Assembly (NCBI GenBank): GCA_013822265.1
Contig: PNKD01000019.1
Span: 1-45,213, forward strand
DNA: 45,213 bases
Direction of reading: 5' to 3'
Source of the DNA: Leptothrix sp. (in: b-proteobacteria)
Lineage (GTDB): Bacteria > Pseudomonadota > Gammaproteobacteria > Burkholderiales > Burkholderiaceae_C
In this document: piece by piece, positions 44,558 through 45,213 of the stretch
Position numbering within the stretch: position 1 is the first letter of the stretch
How the letters are laid out: every line of letters begins with the position of its first letter
Notes under the pieces: model-generated
Seen by the model: only the letters and a program-made list of their open reading frames with translations
Databases searched by the model: none
What the model was told of the DNA's origin: nothing
Made by a program: the position numbers and the translations under genes

Positions 44558-45213
44558 TCAGCAGATGCGCGGCAGCTGGTCGCCGGTCAGCCAGTCGACG
44601 ATGCGCCGGCCGCCGAAGCGCGTCTGCATCTGCACGAAGTGGTGGGGATCGGCGACGACCTCGCCGATCAGCGCCGCGTGCGTGCCCAGCGCGTGCGCGC
44701 GCATGGCCTGCAGCAGCCGGTCGGCCTGCGCGGCCGGCACGATGGCCACCAGCTTGCCCTCGTTGGCCACGTACAGCGGGTCGAGGCCGAGGAACTCGCA
44801 CGCCGCCTCGACCTGCGGCAGCACGGGGATCGCGGCCTCGTCGAGCCGCATGCCCACGCCCGACTGCCGGGCGATCTCGTTGAGCGTGGTGGCCAGCCCG
44901 CCGCGCGTGGGGTCGCGCAGCACGCGCAGCTCGGGCACGGCAGCCGCCATGGCCGCCACCAGGCCGTGCAGGGCGGCGGTGTCGGAGACGAGGTCGGTGC
45001 CGAAGGTCAGGTTCTCGCGCAGCGACATCACCGCCATGCCGTGCTCGCCGATGCTGCCGCTGACGAGGATGCGGTCGCCCGGCCGGGCGCGGTCGCCCGA
45101 GATCTGCAGCCCGGGCGGCACCACGCCGACGCCGGTGGTGGTGATGAAGACGCCGTCGCCCTTGCCCTGCTCGACGACCTTGGTGTCGCCGGTGACGATG
45201 GGCACGCCGGCCT
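44558..45213 (-). CDS. hypE: hydrogenase maturation protein HypE, C-terminal part (cut by window edge)
   Basis: About 218 C-terminal residues; the gene runs off the right end. HypE dehydrates the carbamoyl group received from HypF on its C-terminal Cys to a thiocyanate, the CN source of the NiFe active site. The C-terminus PRIC carries that Cys. The AIRS/PurM-like fold shows in IVTGDTKVV, LVSGSIGEHGMAVM, RDPTRGGLATTLNE and YVANEGKLVAIV. It is the last gene of a hyp run beyond the window, next to the CbcL-like gene. Confidence 0.95.
   Translation of the reverse strand, partial: AGVPIVTGDTKVVEQGKGDGVFITTTGVGVVPPGLQISGDRARPGDRILVSGSIGEHGMAVMSLRENLTFGTDLVSDTAALHGLVAAMAAAVPELRVLRDPTRGGLATTLNEIARQSGVGMRLDEAAIPVLPQVEAACEFLGLDPLYVANEGKLVAIVPAAQADRLLQAMRAHALGTHAALIGEVVADPHHFVQMQTRFGGRRIVDWLTGDQLPRIC

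Overview
The window is about 70% GC and is read as a betaproteobacterium of the order Burkholderiales, probably the Rubrivivax/Leptothrix/Rhodoferax neighbourhood. This rests on gene order (clpS-clpA; accA-tilS-lysC-tRNA-Ser), protein sequence flavour and a hairpin-rich intergenic element of a type I associate with that group; no 16S gene is present, so the placement is inference.

Layout. (1) 1-12.3 kb is housekeeping: clpS-clpA facing a leftward run (TPR protein, ppiA, ppiB, lpxH, mtfA), then cysS, an AlkA-type glycosylase, accA-tilS, lysC and tRNA-Ser(GCU). (2) 12.4-23.8 kb is a one-carbon and C4-dicarboxylate block: fhs, a WYL regulator, NAD-malic enzyme, a Wolinella-type diheme fumarate reductase (frdCAB) and a DctPQM TRAP transporter. 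A perfect FNR/Anr palindrome lies between malic enzyme and frdC. (3) 23.8-24.7 kb carries no intact gene. (4) 24.7-45.2 kb is an electron-transfer island, nearly all on the minus strand. It encodes a universal stress protein, a TlpA thioredoxin, the outer-membrane conduit mtrB-mtrA with a ComEA-like protein, a decaheme OmcA/MtrC lipoprotein, two small monoheme cytochromes, HoxX, a NapC-like hexaheme cytochrome, an Nrf-like trio (hexaheme c3/c4 fusion, four-cluster ferredoxin, NrfD), an 11-heme c / b-type fusion resembling CbcL, and the end of hypE.

How it works together (inference): quinol made by respiration (possibly by a NiFe hydrogenase whose maturation genes hypE and hoxX flank the island) can leave the inner membrane by up to three routes: the CbcL-like fusion, the Nrf-like complex and the NapC-like protein. 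Electrons then pass through periplasmic carriers to MtrA/MtrB and out to MtrC. This joins a Shewanella-type outer-membrane conduit with inner-membrane modules better known from Geobacter. Three island units carry FNR-like boxes, each with a -10-like hexamer centred exactly 31 bp downstream, so I read the island as an anaerobically induced regulon. The same factor probably controls malic enzyme/frdCAB and the stress protein. Terminators, promoters and gene gaps suggest at least five leftward transcripts: cbcL-like; c3/c4-FeS-nrfD; napC-like-hoxX-two cytochromes; mtrC; comEA-mtrA-mtrB.
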